Positions 46,684-53,933 of a stretch of DNA of 64,000 bases are shown here, piece after piece. Numbering within the stretch: the stretch's first letter is position 1; each line of letters begins with the position of its first letter. The position numbers were made by a program, and so were the translations under genes. The DNA is from a bacterium (GTDB lineage: Bacteria > Campylobacterota > Campylobacteria > Campylobacterales > Sulfurimonadaceae): NCBI GenBank assembly GCA_018822665.1, contig JAHJJX010000017.1:1-64000 (forward strand). Direction: 5' to 3'. The notes below the pieces were generated by a model. That model saw only the letters and a program-made list of their open reading frames with translations. It was not told the origin of the DNA and searched no databases.

Positions 46684-48291
46684 CTATATAATTTGTTCTT
46701 CCACTATCCAACCAAATTTATATAACTCCTCAACTCTTTTATGATGGAAGGCATGCAATACATCTACAAACTCCCTTTTATTTTCTATTATCGTTTTTGT
46801 TTTTCCAGTTTCACCATGAGAGCGTTTCTCTTTTTTCTCATAAAAGGGAATTGAATCCAGTTTTGTTAGTTCTTGGAAATACTTTGGCATTGCGTCCCTA
46901 TACTGTTTTGCTATTATATAGGCTTCTTCTTTGAAGTCTTTAAAATCAATATTTAATATTTTACAAAGACCTTTAAAATCATTTGGACGGATATTGTTTC
47001 TCTTACCGTTTATTGTCAAATGTGATTCATATCCAAAGGCACTGGAATAAAAACCAGTAGCACTGATGTCATAAAGCGGTGCGAGTAAGACTTTTTTATC
47101 ATCAAATATTATAGAGAGATTTTTAGTGTGCATATCTTCATGAACAATTAATACAGAATAAAGATAATATTTTAAAAGACTCATACGCTCTTTTTTTGAT
47201 AATAGCTCTTTAGCAATACGTGTAAATATCTTCTCACTCGTAGTATCATATTTATTTTCAGCTCTAAGTCCTAAAAACACCCCAAATGTAGCTTTTGCAA
47301 ATCTCGTATTATGAAACCTGTCAAACCGTTTAACAATATAATGAAACTCATCATCTTCCTCTCTTTTAACAATAGCACTGTATGGAGCATTAAATCCAAG
47401 CTCATTTTTTGCAAATGACATATGCAGATGTTCATTAATTGCTATGTGTGGAAAATAGAACTCTGAGTTTACATCTGCTTTTAATTTGCTATATGGTTTT
47501 AAGATATATTCACCTGCACCATCACTACCTATAATCTGGTTATTTTCTTTATCGATGTTCACAAATCGTTTATACTGAAATCCGCTTATCCCTTCTGTTC
47601 TTAAACTTTGTAAAGTCGAGAGGTCTTGCGACTCAGGAAAAAGCTCATTTTCATCAAGTTTAATGTCATACCCCTCAAGAAGTTCTATTATTTTGTTTTT
47701 TCCAAGTATCTCATCGAGAGAAGCTAAGTATCCAACCCCTTTTTTCTCAATCATCTCACACTTGTCTTTTGTCGTAGAAAAACACAAATCACCTACAGAA
47801 TCCTCAAGTTGTGGAAGCATTTCAAACTCATCTGCAATCTTATGAGTAGTTTCAAATATTTCACGATTGATACCTTCAGGAAAATTATCTTCAAATACTG
47901 CAGGAATTTTCTCAAAATCGACAGGCTCTAACTGCAAAGGAATAGTTGGGATAGCTAAGTCATATTTTGCAAGGTACTCTGAAGTATAATAAAATCTATA
48001 TATGCCTTTTACTTCAAAAAGAAGTCCAACGACCAAATTGTCTTTACATACATAAAGGAATTTTGAAGAAGGATAACTCCTTTGAATCTCTTGGAGTATA
48101 TAAGAAGTTAGAGATGCTTTTCCAGCTACTGCTACACGCCCTGTATCTATTAAACTTTTTATCTCGTTTTGAAAAGTCCTAGGACTTAGCTTGTGTTCTT
48201 TTAACTTTAATGATAAATCTTGTGTTTTCACATAAGTTTTACTCTCAATTAATATTAATAAAATATCTGATTGAATCCTATTTATAGGCAT
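46684..48291 (-). CDS. HipA-like kinase fused to a winged-helix domain
   Basis: 535 residues. The first 60 residues (RIQSDILLILIESKTYVKTQ and onward) form a winged-helix-like DNA-binding domain. The rest is a HipA kinase: SGFQYK at 237, YIVKRFDR at 319-326, catalytic HEDMHTKN (D386, N391) and metal-binding LYDIS (D408). HipA toxins phosphorylate targets such as glutamyl-tRNA synthetase and are held by a separate HipB of the XRE type; no HipB gene is adjacent, and the fused domain may take its place. Oriented against the protease gene. Two palindromes upstream suggest self-regulation. Confidence 0.8.
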   Translation of the reverse strand: MPINRIQSDILLILIESKTYVKTQDLSLKLKEHKLSPRTFQNEIKSLIDTGRVAVAGKASLTSYILQEIQRSYPSSKFLYVCKDNLVVGLLFEVKGIYRFYYTSEYLAKYDLAIPTIPLQLEPVDFEKIPAVFEDNFPEGINREIFETTHKIADEFEMLPQLEDSVGDLCFSTTKDKCEMIEKKGVGYLASLDEILGKNKIIELLEGYDIKLDENELFPESQDLSTLQSLRTEGISGFQYKRFVNIDKENNQIIGSDGAGEYILKPYSKLKADVNSEFYFPHIAINEHLHMSFAKNELGFNAPYSAIVKREEDDEFHYIVKRFDRFHNTRFAKATFGVFLGLRAENKYDTTSEKIFTRIAKELLSKKERMSLLKYYLYSVLIVHEDMHTKNLSIIFDDKKVLLAPLYDISATGFYSSAFGYESHLTINGKRNNIRPNDFKGLCKILNIDFKDFKEEAYIIAKQYRDAMPKYFQELTKLDSIPFYEKKEKRSHGETGKTKTIIENKREFVDVLHAFHHKRVEELYKFGWIVEEQII

Positions 48292-48306
48292 TTAACATCC
48301 TTAAGC

Positions 48307-48319
48307 ATATTGCGAATAT
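48307..48319. promoter_or_regulatory. operator-like palindrome 1 upstream of hipA-like gene
   Basis: ATATT-GCG-AATAT, 16 bases before the start codon, just downstream of the probable transcription start. Confidence 0.45.
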
Positions 48320-48337
48320 ATTTAAAATTATTTTAAT

Positions 48338-48343
48338 ATTATA
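48338..48343 (-). promoter_or_regulatory. -10 element of hipA-like gene
   Basis: TATAAT on the minus strand, 46 bases before the start codon, between the two palindromes. No good -35 was seen. Confidence 0.4.
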
Positions 48344-48390
48344 ACAGATTTTTTACGAAATAATACTTTATTTCTTATATAAATATAAAA

Positions 48391-48405
48391 GATATTCGTA
48401 ATATC
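48391..48405. promoter_or_regulatory. operator-like palindrome 2 upstream of hipA-like gene
   Basis: GATATT-CGT-AATATC, sharing the ATATT-N3-AATAT plan with palindrome 1, placed upstream of the promoter. Confidence 0.45.
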
Positions 48406-48563
48406 CTTAAAAATACTAAAGAAAGTAATGAGCAAACTAGTATTACTACTCTAAACATCTAGCAAACTCTGAATCAGTCAAAAATGAAAAATGAAAAATA
48501 AATGTTACAATCTCACTCAATGATAGAAAAGCTTAATAGGCTTTTTTTGTAATGTTTGAAAAA

Positions 48564-48582
48564 GCGGACTTTTGGCGGACTT
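48564..48582. repeat. paired GCGGACTT words near right end
   Basis: GCGGACTTTTGGCGGACTT, the counterpart of 39956-39975 at the other end of the element. Confidence 0.55.
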
Positions 48583-48662
48583 GGTATTTTTTCATAAAAT
48601 ACAAAATCCTCTGAAATATCGCTATACAGGGAGATTGGCAACTTGAAATTTTATACAAATAT

Positions 48663-48743
48663 TGAATTTGTCATTCAGTAAGCTAACTTTTTCAAATTTC
48701 CTCAAATCTCTCCAAGCCCCCTTAAATGGGGCTTTTCTCATGT
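48663..48743 (+). repeat. right direct repeat (attR-like)
   Basis: Second copy of the 81-base fliL-end repeat, beginning TGAATTTGTCATTCAGTA and including the same terminator hairpin (48714-48734). Confidence 0.8.
48714..48734. terminator. duplicate of the fliL terminator
   Basis: Same hairpin as 39878-39898; here it faces the end of the CDGSH gene and may serve it. Confidence 0.7.
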
Positions 48744-48751
48744 CTTGCTTT

Positions 48752-49033
48752 TTAATCTTGGAATTTTATTCCTTTTTTCACTTCATCATCTTTGTAATAA
48801 CTATGATTTCCATCACAAAAAGGAAAAAATTTGCTTGTTTTACATAGACAAATAAGATAAGGCTTCGTTTTTTCAACAGTGACGGCTTTAGGTAAACATG
48901 AAGTACCCTTATGACTTCCATCGCAAAATATACCGCTCTCACTTCTTCCACAAGAGCAAATATGGTACTCAACTCCGGCTTCTAGTCTTACCCCTTTAGG
49001 TTTATTGTTAAACACTATTGCATCTTTACACAT
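48752..49033 (-). CDS. double CDGSH iron-sulfur protein
   Basis: 93 residues with two complete CDGSH sites: C26, C28, C37, H41 (CSCGRSESGIFCDGSH) and C62, C64, C73, H77 (CLCKTSKFFPFCDGNH). Each should bind a labile [2Fe-2S] cluster with 3Cys-1His ligation, as in mitoNEET-like proteins of bacteria. Role in redox or cluster transfer is unknown. It lies between the right repeat of the element and an IS remnant, thus in the disturbed stretch that separates fliL from acpS. Confidence 0.92.
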   Translation of the reverse strand: MCKDAIVFNNKPKGVRLEAGVEYHICSCGRSESGIFCDGSHKGTSCLPKAVTVEKTKPYLICLCKTSKFFPFCDGNHSYYKDDEVKKGIKFQD

Positions 49034-49255
49034 GATAAACTCCCTCTATTAATTTTTTTGTTCCGATGTCATACCTTGGAAAATTCAATTTCAACCTCCC
49101 TAACCACTTTAAAAATTCTAGCAATCTCTTCAAGCCAGAAGTATATTGTTACATATATAAGTTTCATCATTACTGCTACGAATACTTTAGACAACATTTC
49201 AGAAAAGTTATATTCCTAAATGGTACAACTTAAAATGCATTTAAGATAAAAAACA

Positions 49256-49315
49256 ATGGGCAGAAAAAGACGACAGTTTTCAGTAGAGTTCATGCAAAAA
49301 TTTTATAGAGTTTAA
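49256..49315 (+). mobile_element. remnant of an IS3-family orfA
   Basis: ATG opens MGRKRRQFSVEFMQKFYRV and stops at 49315. The first dozen residues match the N-terminus of IS3-group OrfA transposases (RKRRxFSxEFK). Only about 19 codons remain. Confidence 0.55.
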
Positions 49316-49401
49316 AAGTATCTTTAGAGATGATATAATTCTACATTATATAGAGATGTAAAATAAAAAAGAGGAAAAGGTTCATGTTACAAAAACACTT
49401 A

Positions 49402-49417
49402 GAATTTGTCATCAGTA
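49402..49417 (+). repeat. third fliL-end-like copy before acpS
   Basis: GAATTTGTCATCAGTA, one base shorter than the core of the 81-base repeat. Could be the old junction fliL-acpS. Confidence 0.5.
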
Positions 49418-49418
49418 A

Positions 49419-49766
49419 ATGATTGGGATAGACCTTATTAAGACTTCTCGCATGAATCGCCTCATAGAGCGCTTTGGCGAAAAGGGGCTACAAAAATTTC
49501 TTTCTAATACTGAGATGTTACTTGTAAAAAACTATAAAACAGCATCTGGATTTTGGGCAGCAAAAGAAGCATGCGCAAAGGCTTTAGGAGTAGGAATCGG
49601 CTCTGAATGTGCATTTCATGATATCATGATAAGCAAAACGGCAAAAGGCGCTCCACGAATAGCACTCTCTCAAATACTTATTGATAAATACAATGTAAAA
49701 GACATAAGCTTATCTATAACGCATGATGGAGAATATGCAATTGCTGTTGTTGCGATACAAGCCTAA
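49419..49766 (+). CDS. acpS: holo-[acyl-carrier-protein] synthase
   Basis: Transfers 4'-phosphopantetheine from CoA to ACP. 115 residues. MIGIDLIKTSRM and FWAAKEACAKALGVGIG are the family marks, with the Mg ligands D4 and E (AAKEA). In related genomes it commonly follows fliL; here almost 10 kb of inserted DNA lies between. It converges on thiS. Confidence 0.93.
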   Translation: MIGIDLIKTSRMNRLIERFGEKGLQKFLSNTEMLLVKNYKTASGFWAAKEACAKALGVGIGSECAFHDIMISKTAKGAPRIALSQILIDKYNVKDISLSITHDGEYAIAVVAIQA

Positions 49767-49768
49767 TT

Positions 49769-49969
49769 TCATCCACCGCCTACAAAATCTAATAATTCAA
49801 GCTTATCCCCATCCTTCAAAACACATGTTTTCCAATCGTTTTGTTTAATAATTTCCATATTTATTGCGGCGGCCATCACCTTTCCGTCTAACGACAACTC
49901 GCTTAACACGCCAGACAGTGTAGTAGCGGTATTAAATTCTCTGCTTTGACCATTAATTATAATTATCAT
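49769..49969 (-). CDS. thiS: sulfur carrier protein ThiS
   Basis: 66 residues with a ubiquitin-like fold and the C-terminal Gly-Gly (DFVGGG) that is adenylated and thiocarboxylated to give sulfur for the thiazole of thiamin. Begins MIIIINGQSREF. Overlaps the ankyrin gene by four bases. Confidence 0.88.
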   Translation of the reverse strand: MIIIINGQSREFNTATTLSGVLSELSLDGKVMAAAINMEIIKQNDWKTCVLKDGDKLELLDFVGGG

Positions 49970-50505
49970 TTTTTTTCCTTTTCATATATTTTCAAAACAT
50001 CAATTACCGATAAATTATTTTTTACCACTGCAAAGTCATAAGCGTTATATCCAGATTTTGATTTTGCAGTGCTATCTGCACCAATATTGAGCAAATACTC
50101 TACTATTGCAGGATTGCCGCTGTATGCTGCTTGATGCAAAGGGGTAATTCCTTCATCATTTTCCAAATTTATATCAGCCCCGCCAAGAACTAAATATCTA
50201 ACCAACTTCATATTTTTCTTTTTTGCAGCGAGTATCAAAGCGGTATTACCACGATTATCCTGTGCATTTATATTTGCACCACTAGCTAAAAGCATCTCTG
50301 CCATTTTTATATCCTGCTTTTTTATAGCAATATGCAATGGTGTTAAACCTGCTGCATTGACTACTTCTGTGTCTGTGCCACTTTCTAGCATCTTTGATAC
50401 ATCGCTATATTTTTCATAATACACAAAATTATGTAAATCACTTCTTCCATCTACACCATCGGAATAAGCCAATATAAACAATATAGACAATAAAAGAACT
50501 CGCAT
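49966..50505 (-). CDS. secreted ankyrin-repeat protein
   Basis: About 179 residues from the ATG at 50505, chosen since AGGG lies six bases before it and a signal peptide (MRVLLLSILFILAYSDG) then follows; the frame is open to 50538. The rest is four to five ankyrin repeats (AGLTPLHIAIKKQDIKMAEM, NRGNTALILAAKKKNMKLVR, EGITPLHQAAYSGNPAIVEY). Periplasmic ankyrin proteins such as AnkB protect catalase in some bacteria; the partner here is unknown. Confidence 0.85.
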   Translation of the reverse strand: MRVLLLSILFILAYSDGVDGRSDLHNFVYYEKYSDVSKMLESGTDTEVVNAAGLTPLHIAIKKQDIKMAEMLLASGANINAQDNRGNTALILAAKKKNMKLVRYLVLGGADINLENDEGITPLHQAAYSGNPAIVEYLLNIGADSTAKSKSGYNAYDFAVVKNNLSVIDVLKIYEKEKK

Positions 50506-50683
50506 CATATACCCTGCTTCACTATGAGATGCTGGCATTGTATCGATTTTAATTAAATTTTATCGTGAGAAACTGCTTATAGTTAAAGAATTTAAGAATG
50601 AATAAAAACAGTTTAAACTTGAATTGGCATAACGAACTACTCAGTGACAGTATAGGATTTTTTTAGCTTACAAACAAAACAAG

Positions 50684-50706
50684 ACTCTCTTAAATTTTAA
50701 GAGAGT
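50684..50706 (-). terminator. terminator of the stress-protein gene
   Basis: Perfect 11-bp arms ACTCTCTTAAA and TTTAAGAGAGT around one base, starting at the stop codon of the gene and followed by T-rich DNA in the minus direction. Confidence 0.75.
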
Positions 50707-51569
50707 TACTTTTTAGGTATATAAACCAAAACATCACATTTTAGGCTTTGCATCAAACTTGATGCGGTAGAGCCATAAAGAAATGAATCTACGTTATGTA
50801 CTCCTTTTGAGCCAAAAACAACTAGGTCATTGTTGTTTTCATTTATATAGTTTGTAAGAGCGTTTGTAACCCCTACTCTATCTTCTATAAGCTCTGCATC
50901 TTTTATGTTATTTTCTTTTACAAATGTATCAAACTTTTCTTGTTCGTGCATTTGTATCTCTTGTGCTATCTCATCTATATTTTCATAATTGTCATGGTAC
51001 CTAAAAGCTATCTCACTTATTTTTTTATACGCATAAACACACTTGATAACCTCTTGATGGAAGAAGTTTTGAGAGAAAATTAAACTTTTTTGTGATACTT
51101 TTGAAAGATCCGTAAAAGCTACTATTTTTTTGTACTCCGCACTAGAGTTGTTTTTAACTATAAGGAGAGGGAGGTTACTTTTTTGTGCAATATTGTGTGC
51201 CGTAGAGCCGAGTATTGTAGTTACAAAGTCTTTTTTTTCATTTGCACCAATCACAAGCATACAAGCATCTTTATTTTTTGCCACATCCATAATAAAAACG
51301 GATGGCTTCGCTTTTTGTACTTCTATAGAGTAACTCAAACCTTGAGTATTAACACCCTCTAGTTCTTTTTCTATCCCTTTTAGAGCGCTAATTTTTAATT
51401 TTTCAATCTCTGCATCTTTTATAAATTTACCAAAAAAACCAGTATCTATCGCGTGAACTATAGTAACTTTTGAGTCATTTCTCTTAGCTACTAAAAAAGC
51501 CCTGTTCAAAACCTCTTTTGCATTGTTTGAAATATCCAATCCTACTACTATATTATTAAAATTTTCCAT
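50706..51569 (-). CDS. tandem universal stress protein
   Basis: 287 residues from the ATG at 51569, preceded by GGAG; the frame opens five codons earlier. Two UspA domains in tandem: the first starts NIVVGLDISNNAKEVL and ends MLVIGANEKKDFVTTILGST with SNLPLLIVK; the second starts KIVAFTDLSKVSQKS and ends LVVFGSKGVHNVDSFLYGST. The G-x2-G-x(9)-G-(S/T) ATP site is present in variant form in both. Function in stress survival is known only in general terms. Confidence 0.9.
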   Translation of the reverse strand: MENFNNIVVGLDISNNAKEVLNRAFLVAKRNDSKVTIVHAIDTGFFGKFIKDAEIEKLKISALKGIEKELEGVNTQGLSYSIEVQKAKPSVFIMDVAKNKDACMLVIGANEKKDFVTTILGSTAHNIAQKSNLPLLIVKNNSSAEYKKIVAFTDLSKVSQKSLIFSQNFFHQEVIKCVYAYKKISEIAFRYHDNYENIDEIAQEIQMHEQEKFDTFVKENNIKDAELIEDRVGVTNALTNYINENNNDLVVFGSKGVHNVDSFLYGSTASSLMQSLKCDVLVYIPKK

Positions 51570-51684
51570 TCTTATGCACTCCATTATTTTTAAATCAATT
51601 ATATCACAGATAACACAAACAAAACGTATTACTATAAAAGCACGGTAAATTAGAACTAAGCACTCTTTAAAGAGAATATATCAA

Positions 51685-51873
51685 TTACGCCCCAAGCAAA
51701 CATTTTTCGAGTTTGTGCTTTTTGGTCAGTGCACACACGATTGAAATCTTTTGAAATGCAACATCTTTGTCAACTTGATACAAATCATCATAAATTTCTA
51801 TGTGTCTATCTTCATAACGACCAAATCCACATGCCGACCAAATCAATCCTCCAAGAGGACTTCCTCGCTCCGC
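51685..51873 (-). pseudogene. unrecognised short gene remnant
   Basis: The minus strand is open for 62 codons without a good start: GSPLGGLIWSACGFGRYEDR, then IEIYDDLYQVDKDVAFQKIS, ending LTKKHKLEKCLLGA before TAA. Looks like the 3' end of a once real gene. Not recognised. Confidence 0.35.
51825..51835 (+). repeat. one-mismatch copy of the 11-mer (ATCCACATGCC)
   Basis: Differs only at the first base; lies in the remnant, read as A-C-G. Confidence 0.5.
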
Positions 51874-51947
51874 TCACAGCGCTGCCGAACAAACTCAATA
51901 AAAGTGTTTTGATAATGCTCTCAAAAAAATAAAACAGTGCGTTTACC

Positions 51948-53816
51948 TTATTCATCTTGCTTTTGATTCTCTTGAATAAAATGAAACATATCATCCCTCG
52001 AGAGAGGCTTTGAGTAGAGATATCCTTGTATATCATTGCATCCGTTTTCAAGTAAAAACTCTTTTTGGGAGATATTTTCTACACCCTCGGCAATCACTCT
52101 TAAATTGAGTGATTTCGTAATATGTATGATAGATTTCACCAGATTCGCTCCGTCAATATCTTCTGGAATATTGATAATAAAAGAACGGTCGATTTTCAAT
52201 TTGTCTACCGATAATCGTTGTAAATAAGACAAAGATGAATACCCTGTGCCAAAATCATCCATTGCTATCTCCACACCTAAGGCATGAATAGATTTCAATA
52301 CCTCAATTGATTTTTTGACATCATTCATGATGGAGCCCTCTGTAATTTCCAGCTCCAAATACTTTGGATTGCAATCTAATTTTTTTATTATTTTTTTCAA
52401 ATCGTCTACATATTTATTATTTTCCAATAATTTAACGGAAAGGTTCAGAGCCAGTTTTCCGATATTTGGATACTCTTGTTTCCATGATTTAAATTGTTTA
52501 AGCGCTGTTTTCATCACAAAAGAGTCTATATCTTCTATGAGTCCGTATTCTTCGGCAACTAAAATAAATTTATCGGGCGGTATAAAACCTTTCGTAGGAT
52601 GATTCCATCTGATTAAAGCTTCCATTCCTACAAGTTTGTTTTTCGTAGAATCAATTTGAGGTTGGTAATACACTTCAAGTTCATTATGGGTTATCGCGCG
52701 TTTGAGGTCTGCTATGAGAGATAATTTTGTATCGAGCAGCCTCGTTAAATCTGTGTTATAAAATCGAAAACAATTTCTACCGCTTTTTTTGGCATTGTGA
52801 AGCGCCGAATCTGCATTTTGTATCAGTGTTTCAGTGCTATTTCCGTCTTTAGGATATATCGCCAAACCTATCGAACATGTTATAAAAATACTTTTGTTAT
52901 GAATCATCATCTCATTTTTGAGTTCATTTTGAATTTTTTGAGCTATTTTTATTAATTCATCGGTTGCAACACAATAAATTATGATTATAAATTCATCTAT
53001 TCCGACTTTACTCAAGTCATTTTCTATGCGTAAAATATTTTTCAACCGCATAGATATTTCCAAGAGTATCTTGTCACCGAATGAATGGCCGTACGTGTCG
53101 TTTATTGTTTTAAAATCATCCAAATCAATTTTTAAAATTGTGAATTCCTGCTCTGGATTCATTTCAATTGTCTTGCTTAAGCTTGCTGCAAAAAGATTTC
53201 TGTTTGGAAGAGTTGTAATAACATCATAATTTTCAAGACGGTAAGAATAAGCCTCAAGCAACTCATTTTGCGCCCTTAACAAATCAGTCTGCTGGGAATT
53301 TCTTTTGTCGTACAAGCCCATAAACAGACTAAAAATTAAAAAAGGCACAAGTCCGAAACCTATCAATTTTATCCCCTCTATGCCCATTTGAACATACATA
53401 GTCGAGAGTATAAATATTATGGATGCCGCTACTATATAAAGGCTGAATTTTTTATTTGTTAAGAATAACACCACCAATACTTCTATATAAAACCAGCTAA
53501 GCCCTATATAGTTATCGGTTTTAACATTTGCAATAAAACTGAGTGCCACTATAATGAACGACATAATCATGACAAAATAAACGGATGCGGTAAAATACTT
53601 TCTGTCTCGTCTGACTGCGAATATTATAAACAAGGCAGCGGACGTATATGCAAAATCTACAAAACCTTGAAAAAATTCTTCCCTGTAGAATCTGGCAAAT
53701 CCAGCTATGCCGACGACAACCGCATTAAACCCCAGAAGTAAATTAAAGAAAAAGTATTTTAACTTGAGTTCATTGTCGCTAAACTCAAATCCGCTATGCA
53801 AAAAATTATTCATCAT
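51948..53816 (-). CDS. membrane GGDEF-EAL protein, probable c-di-GMP phosphodiesterase
   Basis: 622 residues. Five to six membrane helices in the first 175 (MASE-like sensor), a GGDEF domain (about 200-360) whose signature is degenerate (KVGIDEF instead of GGDEF), and an EAL domain (about 370-615) with EALIRWNHPTKG, an ELEITEG segment and DDFGTGYSSLSYL intact. The cyclase half is therefore probably inactive or only binds GTP, while the EAL half should hydrolyse cyclic-di-GMP. It follows a GGDEF gene in the same direction, after 117 bases. Confidence 0.9.
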   Translation of the reverse strand: MMNNFLHSGFEFSDNELKLKYFFFNLLLGFNAVVVGIAGFARFYREEFFQGFVDFAYTSAALFIIFAVRRDRKYFTASVYFVMIMSFIIVALSFIANVKTDNYIGLSWFYIEVLVVLFLTNKKFSLYIVAASIIFILSTMYVQMGIEGIKLIGFGLVPFLIFSLFMGLYDKRNSQQTDLLRAQNELLEAYSYRLENYDVITTLPNRNLFAASLSKTIEMNPEQEFTILKIDLDDFKTINDTYGHSFGDKILLEISMRLKNILRIENDLSKVGIDEFIIIIYCVATDELIKIAQKIQNELKNEMMIHNKSIFITCSIGLAIYPKDGNSTETLIQNADSALHNAKKSGRNCFRFYNTDLTRLLDTKLSLIADLKRAITHNELEVYYQPQIDSTKNKLVGMEALIRWNHPTKGFIPPDKFILVAEEYGLIEDIDSFVMKTALKQFKSWKQEYPNIGKLALNLSVKLLENNKYVDDLKKIIKKLDCNPKYLELEITEGSIMNDVKKSIEVLKSIHALGVEIAMDDFGTGYSSLSYLQRLSVDKLKIDRSFIINIPEDIDGANLVKSIIHITKSLNLRVIAEGVENISQKEFLLENGCNDIQGYLYSKPLSRDDMFHFIQENQKQDE

Positions 53817-53933
53817 GACGCAATCTTTATTATGATTTTATCTGTTTGAACCATTCTATCTTAAATAAATTGTGATAACAATTAAATATCACATTAAAAC
53901 TATTACAGTTAAAATAAAACGCGTCAAAAAATC

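Larger units (their letters stand above)
39827..48743. mobile_element. probable integrative element in the fliL 3' end
   Basis: Bounded by 81-base direct repeats (39827-39907 and 48663-48743, six mismatches by my count) that include the fliL end and a terminator. Just inside each end lies a pair of GCGGACTT words (39956-39975 and 48564-48582), like arm sites of a tyrosine recombinase. The N-terminal stub of such a recombinase lies at 39990-40117. Cargo: three lipoprotein genes and a HipA kinase. No complete integrase remains, so it is probably immobile. The limits are inferred. Confidence 0.65.
48292..48751. other. 460-base stretch at the right end of the element
   Basis: Holds the hipA promoter with its palindromes, a terminator-like hairpin (48527-48545, arms AAAAGC/GCTTTT then a T-run), the paired GCGGACTT words and the right direct repeat. 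No gene seen. Confidence 0.6.
49034..49418. other. 385-base stretch between CDGSH gene and acpS
   Basis: Contains the CDGSH promoter region, an IS3-type transposase start (49256-49315) and a small frame MLQKHLEFVISK (49384-49422) with AGGAAAAGG upstream, whose end carries the third fliL-end-like copy at 49402-49417. Otherwise nothing recognised. Confidence 0.6.
51570..51947. other. 378-base stretch between stress protein and GGDEF/EAL gene
   Basis: Holds the stress-protein promoter region, a minus-strand gene remnant (51685-51873) and an 11-mer variant (51825-51835). No intact gene seen. Confidence 0.55.
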
